From assembly GCA_963556695.1 (NCBI GenBank), contig CAUWAG010000004.1, positions 2,108,001-2,172,000 on the forward strand: a stretch of DNA of 64,000 nt, given 5' to 3'. A program made the translations under genes and the position numbers. Below, in pieces: positions 22,332 to 35,321 of this stretch. This stretch comes from Anthostomella pinea. Taxonomy: Eukaryota; Ascomycota; Sordariomycetes; Xylariales; Xylariaceae. Within the stretch, counting starts at the first letter, position 1. Every line of letters begins with the position of its first letter. The notes beneath the pieces are model-generated. The model did not search any database. It was not told the origin of the DNA and saw only the letters and a list, made by a program, of their open reading frames with translations.

Positions 22332-23144
22332 CTAGATCTTGGTGTACCGCAAGTAAGGCTTGACCTCCCTCACCTCCCCAAACTTCTTCTTCGCATCCGC
22401 AGTGCTCACGCTCGGCGGCACGATGACGTCGTCGCCGACCTGCCAATCAATCGGCGTCGTGACGCCCTTCTTGTCCCCCGTCTGCAGCGAGTCGATTACC
22501 CGCAATACTTCGGCCGTATTTCTACCGGTACTTGCGGGATACATCATAGTGAGCCGAATCTTGCGCGCCGGGTCGATGACGAACACGGACCGGATCGTGA
22601 ACGCGATCCCCTTCTCGTCGATGTTGCTCAGGTCCTGTTGGTCCACCATGTCGTACAGGAACGCGACCTTGCGGTCCGCGTCGGCGATGATCGGGAATTT
22701 TAGGGTTGTGTTGGAGACTTCGTCGATGTCGGCGATCCATCGGCCGTGCGAGGACACGTCGTTGGCGGATAGCCCGATCATCTTGACGCCGCGGCGCTCG
22801 AAATCCGGTGCGAGTTTCGCGAACGCGCCTAGCTCGGTCGTGCAGACGGGCGTGAAGTCCGCTGGGTGCGAGAATAGGATCGCCCAGGACCCGTCGAGCC
22901 AGGTGTGGAAGTCGATCTCGCCCTGGGTGGTTTGGGCCTTGAAGTTGGGGGCTTCGCTGCCGAGGCGGAGGCGTGGTTGCTCGCTGCTGGCGGCGGTGGT
23001 GGCGAGGAAGCGGCGGGTTGGGGGCGCGGCGTGGGTGTTGATTTGGGAGGGTGTCGTGGGTTTGGCGAGGGCGAAGGAGAGGCGCGGGGTTTGTGTAGTT
23101 GCGCGAAGGGCGCTTCGGGCGCTTCGGGCGAGGATTCCTGCCAT
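22332..23144 (-). CDS. PRX1: Mitochondrial 1-Cys peroxiredoxin (Prx6 type)
   Basis: Thiol peroxidase that reduces hydrogen peroxide and organic peroxides. Single exon, 270 residues from MAGILARSARSALRA, an Arg/Ala/Ser-rich amphipathic presequence of about 50 residues that suggests mitochondrial import. The catalytic motif is PADFTPVCTTELG with the peroxidatic Cys at 101. Downstream TIIAD-type region (FPIIADADRKVAFLYDMVD), the conserved Arg in the dimer region, and the long C-terminal domain (TPIDWQVGDDVIVPPSVS, then KKKFGEVREVKPYLRYTKI) identify the 1-Cys/Prx6 class. An open frame extends 33 codons upstream, but the first Met with a good presequence is taken. Confidence 0.94.
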   Translation of the reverse strand: MAGILARSARSALRATTQTPRLSFALAKPTTPSQINTHAAPPTRRFLATTAASSEQPRLRLGSEAPNFKAQTTQGEIDFHTWLDGSWAILFSHPADFTPVCTTELGAFAKLAPDFERRGVKMIGLSANDVSSHGRWIADIDEVSNTTLKFPIIADADRKVAFLYDMVDQQDLSNIDEKGIAFTIRSVFVIDPARKIRLTMMYPASTGRNTAEVLRVIDSLQTGDKKGVTTPIDWQVGDDVIVPPSVSTADAKKKFGEVREVKPYLRYTKI

Positions 23145-23523
23145 CGTTACGGTCGTGTGAAACTGACGACTTCTCGAATTGAAGAGAGAAGTGGTCTGTT
23201 GCAAGGTCGGTAATCGACAGTTAGGTTTTGTATGAGGCGACAACTTTTATCGGAGCTGTCGAGAGCTATGACAGCTACCCTCAAGCGGGCTGACCGCCAC
23301 TGTGGAACCCGTTTGCAAATCAAAACGTCACCAGCTCCGCGGACCCCTGCAGGAACATTAAAATAGTGGGCACATCATGCAGGGTCCAGTCGAATTCGGA
23401 AGCTTCCAACCCTCCGGGGCAATCCATTACACAACTGGCTCATCGGCTTTGTGCAACGGCGGGTGTAGAACCACAGTTCCTGTCAAGACAGATTTGATCA
23501 CTCATCCGTCCCTGTCAAAGACG
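23145..23523. promoter_or_regulatory. Divergent promoter region, PRX1 / endonuclease III
   Basis: Less than 400 bp separate a peroxide-detoxifying gene and an oxidative-DNA-damage repair gene transcribed in opposite directions. Joint response to oxidants is plausible but is inference; no AP-1-type site was confirmed. Confidence 0.45.
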
Positions 23524-24936
23524 ATGAGGTCTTCGCGGGTCTCGCAAGAGACGAGCAAGCTCTTCGGCGCCGTGGCCCAGCCGGCGTCGCCACCGCGGCG
23601 CACCACCAGGTCCTCCTTGTCGCGCTTCGCGTACAGCAGCGCGAACCCGTCAGCAAGCACCGACATTGAAGATGCGATTCCCGATGTTGCGTCTTCGGCG
23701 AATCGCAAGCGCAAGCGAACGACAGTCCTCGCTACCGCGACTCCGACTCCGACATCTGCCTCGCTGAACCGCCGCAAGGTCAAGACGGAGACGGTAGAAG
23801 AAGAAGAAGAAGTCGACATCAAACCCGAGTCTAAACCAAATCCCATTACCGCCTCGAAGCGCCAGCGCAAGCCCGCGCGCAAAGCCACCGACCCCAAGAC
23901 CGGCAGCACGACCACCACCGCGCCCTCCGACTGGGAGGAGATCTACAACACCGTCAAGACGATGCGCCAGCCCGGCGGCGCGGCCGCCAACGCCGCCGTC
24001 GACACCATGGGCTGCGAGCGCCTAGCCGACCGCGCCGCCCCGCCGCGCGACCAGCGCTTCCAGACGCTCATCGCGCTGATGCTGTCGTCGCAGACCAAAG
24101 ACACGACCAACGCCGTCGCGATGCGGCGCCTGCAGACCGAGCTTCCGCCGCACTCCCCGTCCGCCCCGCCGGGCCTCACACTCGAGAACGTGCTCGCCGT
24201 CGACCCGGAGACGCTGAACCAACTCATCTGGGCCGTCGGGTTTCATAATAACAAGACGAAGTACATCAAGGCTGCTGCTCTGATATTGAGAGATCAGTGG
24301 GATGGGGATATCCCGGATTCTATTGTAGGGCTGACGGCGCTGCCGGGCGTGGGCCCCAAGATGGCGCACCTGTGCCTGTCGGCGGCCTGGGGCCGCACCG
24401 AGGGCATCGGTGTCGATGTGCACGTCCATCGCATCACGAACCTCTGGGGCTGGCACACGACGAAGGGGCCCGAGGAGACGCGGCGCGCGCTGGAGGCCTG
24501 GCTGCCGCGCGATCGGTGGCGCGACATCAACGGGCTGCTCGTCGGGCTGGGGCAGACGGTGTGTCTGCCGGTGGGGCGGCGGTGCGGCGAGTGCGAGTTG
24601 GGGCTGGGGGGGCTGTGTCCGGCCGCGGAGCGCAAGAAGGTCGTGGAGGGGATGCGGGTGAGGGAGAGTACGAGGGTTGAAGTTGGAGAGGGGGAGGGTG
24701 TAGTTGTTGATGTGGTGAAGGAGGAGATGGAGGTCGTGGAGGGGGAGGTTGTGGTTAACGAACAGGTTAAGAAGGAGGATGTGGATGTCCCGGGTAATGT
24801 GATGGTAGGGAAGGAGGAGAGTGAGGAGTCTGTATTGAAAGGGGTGGATGGGCCTTCACTGAAGATTGAAGAGGATGATGCCGATGCTGGGCCGAGCCGC
24901 TCGCGATCTAGATTGCGGAAATCAAGGAGGACATGA
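23524..24936 (+). CDS. NTG1: Endonuclease III homologue (DNA glycosylase/AP lyase)
   Basis: Bifunctional base-excision repair enzyme that removes oxidised pyrimidines and cuts the abasic site. Single exon, 470 residues from the Met at 23524 (MRSSRVSQETSKLF); an in-frame Met at 23377 would add 49 residues with little character. A basic, Ser/Thr-rich N-terminus (RKRKRTTVL, SKRQRKPARKA) suggests nuclear targeting. Core: QRFQTLIALMLSSQTKD; helix-hairpin-helix LPGVGPKMAHLC with the catalytic Lys; GVDVHVHRITNLWGW with the catalytic Asp. The Fe-S cluster ligands are Cys spaced 6, 2 and 7 (CLPVGRRC, then CGEC and GLC); the usual last spacing is 5. A Glu/Val-rich tail of about 90 residues follows and ends in SRSRSRLRKSRRT. 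Confidence 0.93.
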   Translation: MRSSRVSQETSKLFGAVAQPASPPRRTTRSSLSRFAYSSANPSASTDIEDAIPDVASSANRKRKRTTVLATATPTPTSASLNRRKVKTETVEEEEEVDIKPESKPNPITASKRQRKPARKATDPKTGSTTTTAPSDWEEIYNTVKTMRQPGGAAANAAVDTMGCERLADRAAPPRDQRFQTLIALMLSSQTKDTTNAVAMRRLQTELPPHSPSAPPGLTLENVLAVDPETLNQLIWAVGFHNNKTKYIKAAALILRDQWDGDIPDSIVGLTALPGVGPKMAHLCLSAAWGRTEGIGVDVHVHRITNLWGWHTTKGPEETRRALEAWLPRDRWRDINGLLVGLGQTVCLPVGRRCGECELGLGGLCPAAERKKVVEGMRVRESTRVEVGEGEGVVVDVVKEEMEVVEGEVVVNEQVKKEDVDVPGNVMVGKEESEESVLKGVDGPSLKIEEDDADAGPSRSRSRLRKSRRT

Positions 24937-25627
24937 CGCCAGTCTATCTATCCGTTTATGATCACGTTGGGATAGGCATCTTCCCCATTCACTACTAACA
25001 ATGGAATCACAGATACAGCAAAGCAAATGAGCACAAGTCAACGAAGTATGTTGTGTGACGGCTCTCCAATTTGGGAGACCCAATTGGGGCTCGTATTTAT
25101 GTACAAAAAGGCAGCGGACAAAATCGAAGGGGACGAGAAACCGACTCGCTGTCGGTCGACCTCGTCCTATAGGTCCCATCTAGCTGCCGTATGGATGATA
25201 GAAACTTTCCCGCCATAGAAAGCCTCGATATAATGCTGCTCACAGACTCGCGAAGAAATGATCGCATCCCATTCCACCTGCGCCACTGCAGACCGAATGT
25301 AAAAGATGCATGCCCGAGAGCCCGGAAAAGCCGCGGAATGTGTAATGAAGATGACCCAGACGCCATGCGCTTAGAAGAGGAAGGAGGAGGTGCTGGTGGT
25401 GGAGGAGGGAAGAGTGTGGCGTGATCCGCTAACGACCGTTGACGCAAAGCCAACGGCTAGAAGGTTGAGGTCGGGGTCGATTTGGAGGAATGAGGTGATG
25501 TTTGTTTATTTGTTTGTTGGCGGTCGACGATGGTATACTCTCGTTCTGGTTGCGGAATCGAGGGAATCGTTGGACCGAAGTGCAAGAATCTGAATGGCAG
25601 AATTCCCGACGCCGCTGGAAAGCGTTT
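24937..25627. other. Convergent intergenic region
   Basis: 3' flanks of endonuclease III and the AN1 protein. No coding sequence supported. Confidence 0.5.
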
Positions 25628-26052
25628 CTATACGCCCCGGATGACCTGCGTGCGTTCGGACTCGAGCTGCGCGGCGTTGCGCTCATGCGACTCCTTCTTG
25701 CACTGTGATTTGCAACAAACAACGAAAGTCAGCGAGTCATGTTCAGGTCAGGCTAGGTCACGAGAGCAGCATCTGTATCCAAACCGCACTCGCCGATCAC
25801 CTCGGCCAGACCGACGAGCCACCACTGCGTGGTGACAGCATCGTCGCTGGTCTCCCGGGCTGCGGGTGAAGGTGAATGTACTGGGGCTTGGGGTGGTGTG
25901 CTGCTTACGTCTTCCAGACCGGTGCACTTGTGGTCCTCCAGCAGGCGGTGCTTTGCGCAGTAGTGGCCGTCGCAGAAGCCGCAGTCTCCCATCATCGGCT
26001 TGGCGGCCGACCTGCACTCCTTGAAGGTGCAGCGAGGCTTGAGAGAAGGCAT
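25628..26052 (-). CDS. AN1-type zinc-finger protein, 72 residues
   Basis: Very small conserved fungal protein. Exons (minus strand): 26052-25909 and 25702-25628, joined in phase 0 by a 206-nt intron (GTAAGC...ATCACAG). Exon 1 encodes the zinc finger: CTFKEC, GDCGFCDGHYCAKHR and LEDHKCTGLED, i.e. the C-x4-C ... C-x2-C-x4-C ... H ... H-x-C series of AN1 fingers. Exon 2 gives CKKESHERNAAQLESERT and ends QVIRGV. AN1 proteins are often linked to stress response and ubiquitin/Cdc48 pathways; a role for this single-finger protein is inference. Without splicing, exon 1 would read into a Ser/Pro-rich tail of no family character. Confidence 0.9.
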
Positions 26053-28132
26053 GGTGAGTGGTGATGGGTAGTGACGGCGACGATCAGGTGAGTCGATGTG
26101 CTCGAGATGCGGATGTGTCTGACAACGAACGTCTGGCTGATTGTCTTATTAAGTGACGGGAGAGTGTCTTTGTCGTCGAGAGAGGTGATGCACCGGGTTA
26201 GTTGTTTCGGTTGTTGTGTTGGGAGTAGATGAATGAAACCGAGAGGAAGAAGGAAAGGCAAGACCGTCTGCAGCTCGAGGGTGGACGTGGTCAGCAGGTC
26301 TCTTTTAAATGAAAGAAGCTTGGGTGCCTTGGGTGCTTGGATGGTGAACCCGGTGGAGCAAGGAACCTAGGGAAACTAAACGCCTTGACCAGGCACGACA
26401 AGGAAAGGCGAAATGAGAACTGAGGCAGAGACGGAGATGCGAGGCGCAGGGTGCAGGGTCGAGGGTGCGGCGGCAGATAGGAACATTGAAGTATCATGGA
26501 TGTATGATGGGTGACTTACAGTACCGGTACAAATGGTCGGGTGCCGTGTCACAGGGTCAGGCGCTGGCTGGTCAGGGTAAGGTCACGACTCGCTGGCAAC
26601 AGGCAAATGGGTCAGGCAGACCAGACCGGCAGAGGAAGGCAAAGGAAGGCAGCGGACAGGATTTCGAAGATAGAAGATAGCACAATACGACTCTGACTGA
26701 CTCCCCGATCCGTGGCTTTGTGACGTTGGCTCGACTACTCTACTACCTAGTCCGGCGGCAAGGATCACGGATGGAACTATGTCGAATCGGCATCTACTTC
26801 TACATCTCCCACCCAAGGTGTGTGTAAGCCGGGACGGAGAGACCGGGTGGCGGCTAACGACTATACCACAGGCACTTGATCAGGTGGACTGTAGTTCCAA
26901 CGGGCTAGGGCGAGGCGAATCTCAGTCGACGAGTCAAGAATGACCCGATGATGTGTAAGATGTAAGAACAAGGGCAAGGCGTCTAAAAAGGACTGGATGG
27001 TAGGTATTGACGCCGCGCGGGCCCGACTAGGTACAGTACATAAAGTATGCAGTGCACCTGCAACGTTGGCCGTAACCCGATTCGATATGCTTGATCAAGA
27101 TTCCCGATGACGACGGTTTGGCGAGGCTCCGAAAGCGGGAGGCGACAGGATGCGGCAAGGGTCCAGCTGCAAGTTCCAACTGGGGATTGTGGGCAGATAT
27201 ATGGGGAATTCGGGGTAAAGTGCAGTTAGATCAACATACCTATGTCATGTGCCTTGAGAGTCTGGACAGGATGTAATGCTTTGTCTACTGTTGCAGTGTT
27301 GCCAACTTGCCCGGCTGAATCCGCAGACAACCCGTTGGTTGGCATGTGGATACCGATACGGGTGTTGGGAGCAGCAGCCGAAGCGTGAATCTAGAGGTGG
27401 GCGGACTCGCGGAGAAGCGGAGCGAGACGGGATTCCTGGGCGTACCGGTAATCTGCGAGGGTATGAATCGCTCTAATAAACAGCTGCACAGCCAACAGGG
27501 ATAACAAAGGACAAGCAAGGTATTACCTGACCTGCTCCTGACAAGTCGTCGCATCCAAACGATACGAGACCTCAGCTGCTCAGTTTAGGCAACGAGAGTG
27601 TTTCGTAATCGGTGATAAAGCCTGCGTCTCCGGGAAACCACGTAGCCGTGGGATGCAGCCAAGTCCCGACAGACCAGCGCACAACTAACCGGTCGTTCGC
27701 TGGCTGCATTCGGCAGCTCTTGCGCAAGGCGGATCGTACTATTGCCAGATCTACTGCATACAGGAAGATGGTGTCGCCGCCCAAGGCCTCGCTGGTGGGC
27801 TGTTGTGGTCAGATGAGCGATAAGGATCTCGGTCTTTATCTTGGGAGACATGGTGTTCAATGTTCCAGTTTGGCCGCTCCTCTCTTGGTCCTTGGAGGTT
27901 GGTGGTTACACCGCCGACGCTAGGCTCCTGTATCAGGCGTACCTACCTGAGCCGCACAATGGAAGCGCAACGTGTGGCAATGAAATGAATAGGAATGCTG
28001 AGCTCGATCATTAAATTGTGACGGTGTAAGTGATCCTGACCTAAAGAAAGAACGACAGATGTAAGGAAGGTGCGACTGACCGGGGGAAAAGGCAAGGGTA
28101 TATATCTTCTCATAATTCTTGGATTTCATCAA
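26053..28132. other. Long gene-poor region
   Basis: Two kilobases upstream of the AN1 gene with only short frames of unconvincing composition. It probably contains a long promoter/5' leader for the AN1 gene; nothing else recognised. Confidence 0.4.
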
Positions 28133-28231
28133 GGCAAGATGGCCGAGTTGGTCTATGGCGCCAGGTTAAGGTTACCTTAACTCAATATCCTGGTGGAGCA
28201 ATCCGCGTGGGTTCGAATCCCACTCTTGTCA
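28133..28231 (+). tRNA. tRNA-Leu (anticodon AAG), with 16-nt intron
   Basis: Class II tRNA. Acceptor stem GGCAAGA pairs with TCTTGTC (one G-U pair), discriminator A at 28231. D-stem GCC/GGC, anticodon stem CCAGG/CCTGG, anticodon AAG at 28168-28170, long variable arm (TGGAGCAATCCGC) as required for Leu, and T-arm GTGGG TTCGAAT CCCAC. A 16-nt intron (28172-28187) follows position 37; its CCTTAA can pair with TTAAGG around the anticodon, the usual arrangement for a spliced tRNA precursor. Confidence 0.95.
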
Positions 28232-28237
28232 CAAAAG

Positions 28238-28251
28238 TTTTTTATATTTTT
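28238..28251 (+). terminator. RNA polymerase III terminator
   Basis: Runs of six and five T residues begin seven bases after the tRNA 3' end. Confidence 0.8.
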
Positions 28252-29247
28252 GTTTGCCGTTTTCAATGTATGCAACGGCTGTCTTTTTGGCCTTCCTGTA
28301 GGCAGAATTACCTAGTTGTGCGGCATCATCCTTTTTTGGTCAACTTAACTCTTATTTGATGACATTCTTGACTGCTGTTTATTTTTAGGAGCGTGCATGG
28401 CTGACGCCAGCGACTGTGGCGGCACATTCCTCTTTGCAATAAGCATCGTCACGGCTCCAATCTAAGGAATCGTGTATCGTTATACATCGTTTTCTTGCTC
28501 GCAAGGTTCCAGAATGTGTACTGTTGCTTCCGCTGCGTGAGAACTCAATTCGCAGGCTCTTGGTTTCATGAGTCCGATATGGAAGTAAGTAAGCCAGCAT
28601 CACGCTCCCTCAGCAGTACCTAAAGTCCATTAGTAAACCCCTTACACTTTACCATTGTGCAGCCGAATTGTACTTCTGCCTACCTTACCTCTCTCACTTG
28701 CAATCTGGATCGTATTAGCCCTCTATCCTGCGGAGAACCGTAGCCAGCCACGTACGCACGCATGCATGCAGGGTGTCACGTCTAGATATCTCACGAACGC
28801 CTATAAGCTCGGTACGCAAGCACGCGATCTGGCTTTCTCGGCCTGCCGCATGGAGATACAGGTGGGCGAAACTAGATGTGGTTGTGTTATATGCGAGCTT
28901 TGAATGCTACCCGTGGGAATCTACCTTACAGATCCGGAAACACACAGGCCGGTTGCACCGATTGTGCAGATTCCAGCTTTTGAAACACCCGTAAGCTCGA
29001 CAAGGCTGCTAGGTAGCACGAGACTTTCGGCAATGTCTACCTACGTGTGGTGCTAGTGAAATGGTAAATTGACAGGAAAAGGCAGGATTGGTAGGCTATG
29101 AGCCTTGAGGCCGACGGAAAAGCAAGACTCGACAACGAGACTATCAGGTGTATCATTCATCAATTTGCCCCCATGACTCGCAAGGCTTTAAGTACAAGAA
29201 ACCAATGCCGGCGCACAGCAGCAGACAAGAACAATCCGAGACCTTCC
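28252..29247. other. Intergenic region
   Basis: About 1 kb between the tRNA and the 3' end of the formaldehyde dehydrogenase gene; nothing recognised. Confidence 0.5.
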
Positions 29248-30696
<1,449 letters not shown>

Positions 30697-31981
30697 TGTG
30701 CTTGATCTTCAAAGAGTACTAAGTGGTGTAAGATGATGAAACGACGCAGTCGAAGCTAGGGGATTGGGTCCAGGACTTTATAGTTGTTCGTCACAAGAAA
30801 CGGTTTGGTCTGTAGGTTTCTTTGCGGAGTTGGAGTTGGATTCATACTCCTCAGCTCCAACCCCACCATTGGATACTATCATGCACTCGTTTTGAGGTGG
30901 GGAGGCCAACACGGCAGCTGGGGCAGTAATAGTACTGATGTCATGCGGGCTGTCATGATGACTTGCGACCCGTGGACCCCAACGCTCCTAGACTCGGAGT
31001 CGTCGGTAGGCTGCACAGGTATAGACTTCGACAGGCATGTGGTACCGGCAGTCTGCTCGGCTCTCATTGATTTAGATGCTTCTGCCGTGTGGATTCATGC
31101 GATATCTTTCGGTGTCGAATAGCGACATGGGCAGACTCGGAAGGTGGTGGACGAAACTCGGAATCTGCTGTCATGGCTCTTGCGGTACCGGCGTGAGTCA
31201 ACACGTTACCTAGTCCTGAGAGAGTGTAGTATACACTTACGTCTCTGACTATGGGATTCTGACTGGTCCCTCGCATGCGGTTTCGATGGCTATAGACATG
31301 CTGAGAGATTCTTGGTAATGTCCCTAGTCTGGCCAGCTCCTCAGGCCGTACAGTGTACAGCTCTGGGGGCCGTCCATGGTGGTGCGATCTGTGTATTGAA
31401 GAAGAGGCTTGGAATATGGCAGGATGGGAAGATCATGCGGAACTTGAGTTACTATGGTAGTAGTGTGCATTTTCTTATGTACACGATTCTCAGGTCTGAG
31501 AACCCTGATGGCTACCTCCAGTCCTCCATCCGCTTTCTGACTTGGGTGACTTCAAACGGGAGCATAAGGTAGAGGTGATGTTATGATGAGGCTCACTGTA
31601 ATAGAGCAGTTATATGCCAATACAGGGGGTAGGTGCCTGGGCGCGCTATGTCCTGGTCCGTGCACAGGGCTGCTTTGAATTTTGGGCTGGTGCTTGGCGG
31701 GCCGCGTCTTGCTCTAAGCTTGACACTTGGGAGCTTCACTGATCGCGACCTGAATTTCCGTGTCCCTAGCTCCAAGGGCAGCCATCCCGCAATCAGCATT
31801 CAATCGACTGCAACTCTCCTCGCGCGTGGTTACTGAGACTTGGGACGTACACTGATCTTATGGACCACTCTCTCGATCCCTACCACCGTTTGCTGCGCAT
31901 CCAACTCCGAACACCTTCGTCGTATGCCCTCCACAGCTCAGCTTCCATTCCAAGGAGCCGTGCTTCTTCACCACCGCCAAC
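30697..31981. other. Divergent intergenic region
   Basis: A 1.3-kb promoter region between the formaldehyde dehydrogenase and NUP85 genes; no other gene recognised. Confidence 0.45.
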
Positions 31982-34900
31982 ATGTCATTCCGCTTCTCGA
32001 ATATGACTGGCTCCCCCTCCACCCCGGACCGAAACGCCAGGAAGGGCTCAACGGCGTTTGGGTACAGTGTAGATCATCCGTCCACGACGCCTGCTGGCCC
32101 TCCTCCGCCCTCTTCAGCCGGATCCTTCACACCCGCCGGCGATCCCTCTCCCTCCTTCTTGCAAAGCTCCATTGGCGCAATGACCGGCAAGCCGAAAGCC
32201 CCCAACTTCGGCCGACCAAACCTCCGAACCTCGGGGAAGTCAACCTCCAAAGGGAGCAACGCGCCGCTCGGTCGATCTATTCGAGGGTCTGGCGCCCGAC
32301 AACCGTCAAGTCTCAGCAGGGAGTATCACGCGGAAGATGAAGAAGAGGAGGATGAAGAAGACGATATGCCAGTCAATCGCGCGGGGACGTTTACTATGCC
32401 TTACGATGATACGACGGAGGGCGAAGATACCGAAATCGACAATCAGGACGCGGCAGAAGACGAATACGAAGACGAATATGAGGAAGAACAGGATCACGAG
32501 GCTGAGGTGGAAGCTATGATGCAGGATGAGATCGAATACGATGTCGAGGAGGACCTACTCAGAGAGCTTGCGGGCGAAGAAACCTGCCCAGAGCCGTTTG
32601 GCGACGGCGACGAAGATCTCATGATGCTTGCAACCCCAGCTGCGGACGCGCGAATCAGAAGAGAAGCTGACGACTTATTCCGGGCATCCTCTATGCGCTC
32701 TACAGCTGCTCCCAAGCGAGAGTTCAAGTACGCAACACTTGCAAAGGATCTCTATGGTCAGGGGGACTTCGCAGAGGTCCTCGAGCCCGACCATGTCATA
32801 CTTCAGACAGAGGCCGTTGTCGCCAGGCTTTACGACGAGGGAGTCGGTTCGGAGGACGATGAGGAGAGATTGGACAACACGTTGTCGCAAGCCTGCGTCA
32901 GACTGGTCAATAACATTTGGACACCGCACACGGACAGCCTGCCCAAAGCTCACGAAGAGCACGCCGCCAAGGTAGGGCCGAGCTCGCATGCACCGACGTT
33001 CGAGAAAGCCATGTTCCTGGCCAACCTTATACTCCGCATACACCATACGCCGCCACTGCGGGACGCCTTTGGAGGATCCAGAGACCTGGCGCTTCCAGCA
33101 GTTCTCTTCCAATGGCAGGCGGATGAACACAATATTGATGGTGACCAAATGGGTATCATCTCGCGCCATCCACCAGCGCCTGCCACCCACGCCTTGTTTT
33201 GGCAAGCCGTCTTCAATGCCCTTATTCGGGGTAATGTGGGCGGATCGGCCAAACTGCTGAGAAATGCTGGTTGGGAGGCTGTCAAGAAGTCTCCTCGAGG
33301 TGAATCATCGTACAGTGGCCAGGCATTGGCAAACATCAGACGTGTCATTGAGGATCTGTGTCAGGTCATGGAGATATGTCCTTCGGTTGCCAGCAAGAGC
33401 TGGGATATCCACAGCAGCGACTGGACCCTATTTCGTCTGAAAGCTAAAGCGGCCAAGGAAGCTCTTATCAGTTTCTCCGAAGGCAAAGATCGATCACAAA
33501 TGGCACTTACCCGTTCCAAAGAGTCGGACTTTGGCGACTCTTCCAATAGCAGACCGTCGCTCGCTGGCCTGGCACGGAAAGCCGAGAGTCAAATTCCCTG
33601 GGAGATATACGAGAACCTGCAATCGCTCTATGCAATCCTTATTGGAGAGCCAGATGCTATACTTGCCGCTGCTCAGGACTGGTGCGAGGCGACCATCGGG
33701 TTGTTTGGGTGGTGGGACGACGGCCATAATAAGCGGGATGGTGCATTATCACACTCGAGGTCGCTACGAATCACGAATCAACCTACCGGAAGTAAGGACT
33801 TTTTTGAGCGCATGGCATTGTCGCTTCAGACGGTGACGGAGTCTGACTTCCATTTCGACACCTCCGATCCGGTTGAAGTGGGCGTCGCTTGTGCCTTCGA
33901 AGGCAATGTTGAGGGCGTAATCGGATTTCTTCGACTATGGTCTCTTCCTGTGGCCTCAACAGTAGCCGAAATTGCGTCTCTTGGACGCTGGCTTCCTGCT
34001 CCCGAACCACAGAACCTTATCAGCATGAGCGAGTTCGACAAGGAAGACTTGGACTTGCTGGGCATTAACCAAAGCAGTGCGCCCGATGAGAAGGACGGGA
34101 TCAAAGATACCACATTGATCCACTATGCCCAGAGCCTCAGAAGTCGCAAGCACATTTCCGGCACCACTTTGCGCGGCAAGGCTGATAAAGAGGGCTGGGA
34201 GCTAGCTGTTCAGGTTGTTGGGCGGATGGACTCCCCTGAACGATCAGAGCAAATGGTGCAAGACTTGCTGCAAAATGTCCTCAAGACTCTCAATGAGGAT
34301 TCCCGTGACACTGCTGACAAGATCTGGAGACTCTTGAACGAACTCGGTATGATCAACTTCGCCGAGGACACAGCAGAGGTATGTCTTCACTGCAGTATGT
34401 CGTGACTGGTCCCTCACTAACAACACGCAGACATTTGGCGATATACTAGCAAGAGACACCTTCCGCTTTGGCGAGACCCTCTGGTATTACGCTTTAGCAC
34501 ACCGCCCTGGGAAGGTCCGAGACGTTCTCAATACCCTGATGTCCATCTCCTTGGTGGAATCTACCACCTATCCTCCAGACAGAGAGCTGGATGACTCCCT
34601 CCGGGGGCTTCTGAAGGAACGAACCACAACCTTGGAACAATTCGCGAAGCAAGATCTCGAAGCAGCAGAACTACTCGGCAAGATGCTCAGTGGATATGCG
34701 ACGCTGAGGAACTTCTATGAGCTCCGTGATGGAGACGGAAAATCAAATCAGAGATCAGTGTCGCGCCGACAACAAGCTGCGACGGCTTTGACCGCCGTGA
34801 TCGCTAGCGCCGACGACAATATCCGAGGTGGCCTATATGATGATACGCGTGACGCAGTTGTCAGCGAGGATTTCCTACTCGCACTGCTGGGCGAGGCGTC

Positions 34901-35321
34901 CGTTTTCGTCGGCCAATCACCACCTGTAGTCAGTCTCGAGCAGATCGATACCCTTTTAAAGGCCACTGAGGATATTCAGACCGTAGGAAGCAGGGTGTAT
35001 GCGGCAGCTGACGAGTTCTTCAAGCTAGTCCTAGCCTCGGGGCAAGGGAAAGGATCCACACCAGCAAGCCTGTTGGGCCAGTCGACCTCCTCTCTGGGTG
35101 GAAGCTTCATGATGACAGGGAGCTCAATGATCGCGTCACAGCTCCACCAGTCCGTGGTGAAGAGCGGCATGATCAAGGGCAATGTCAAGCGGGCGTGGGA
35201 CTGGAGAGCCAAGCTCTTCGCGGGCAGCAGCTCTGCCGACGTGCTGAAACAGATTCGACTGGGCTTGACGAGGGATCTGGCCAACCTGTGGCTGGAGCAG
35301 GCGGACAGTGTCATATTGTAG
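31982..35321 (+). CDS. NUP85: Nucleoporin Nup85 (Y-complex subunit)
   Basis: Scaffold nucleoporin of the Y-shaped (Nup84/Nup107) complex of the nuclear pore. Exons 31982-34378 and 34431-35321, phase 0 junction AE|TFGDILARD, 1095 residues. Intron 52 nt with donor GTATGT, branch CACTAAC and acceptor CGCAG. N-terminal ~110 residues are Ser/Pro/Gly-rich, then a strongly acidic segment (about 115-190, EDEEEEDEEDDM). The rest is an all-helical solenoid with Nup85-like stretches such as SSDWTLFRLKAKAAKEALIS, ETLWYYALAHRPGKVRDVLN and the C-terminal LTRDLANLWLEQADSVIL. Longer than yeast Nup85 because of the acidic N-terminal extension. Family call is from recalled similarity of these blocks. Confidence 0.85.
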
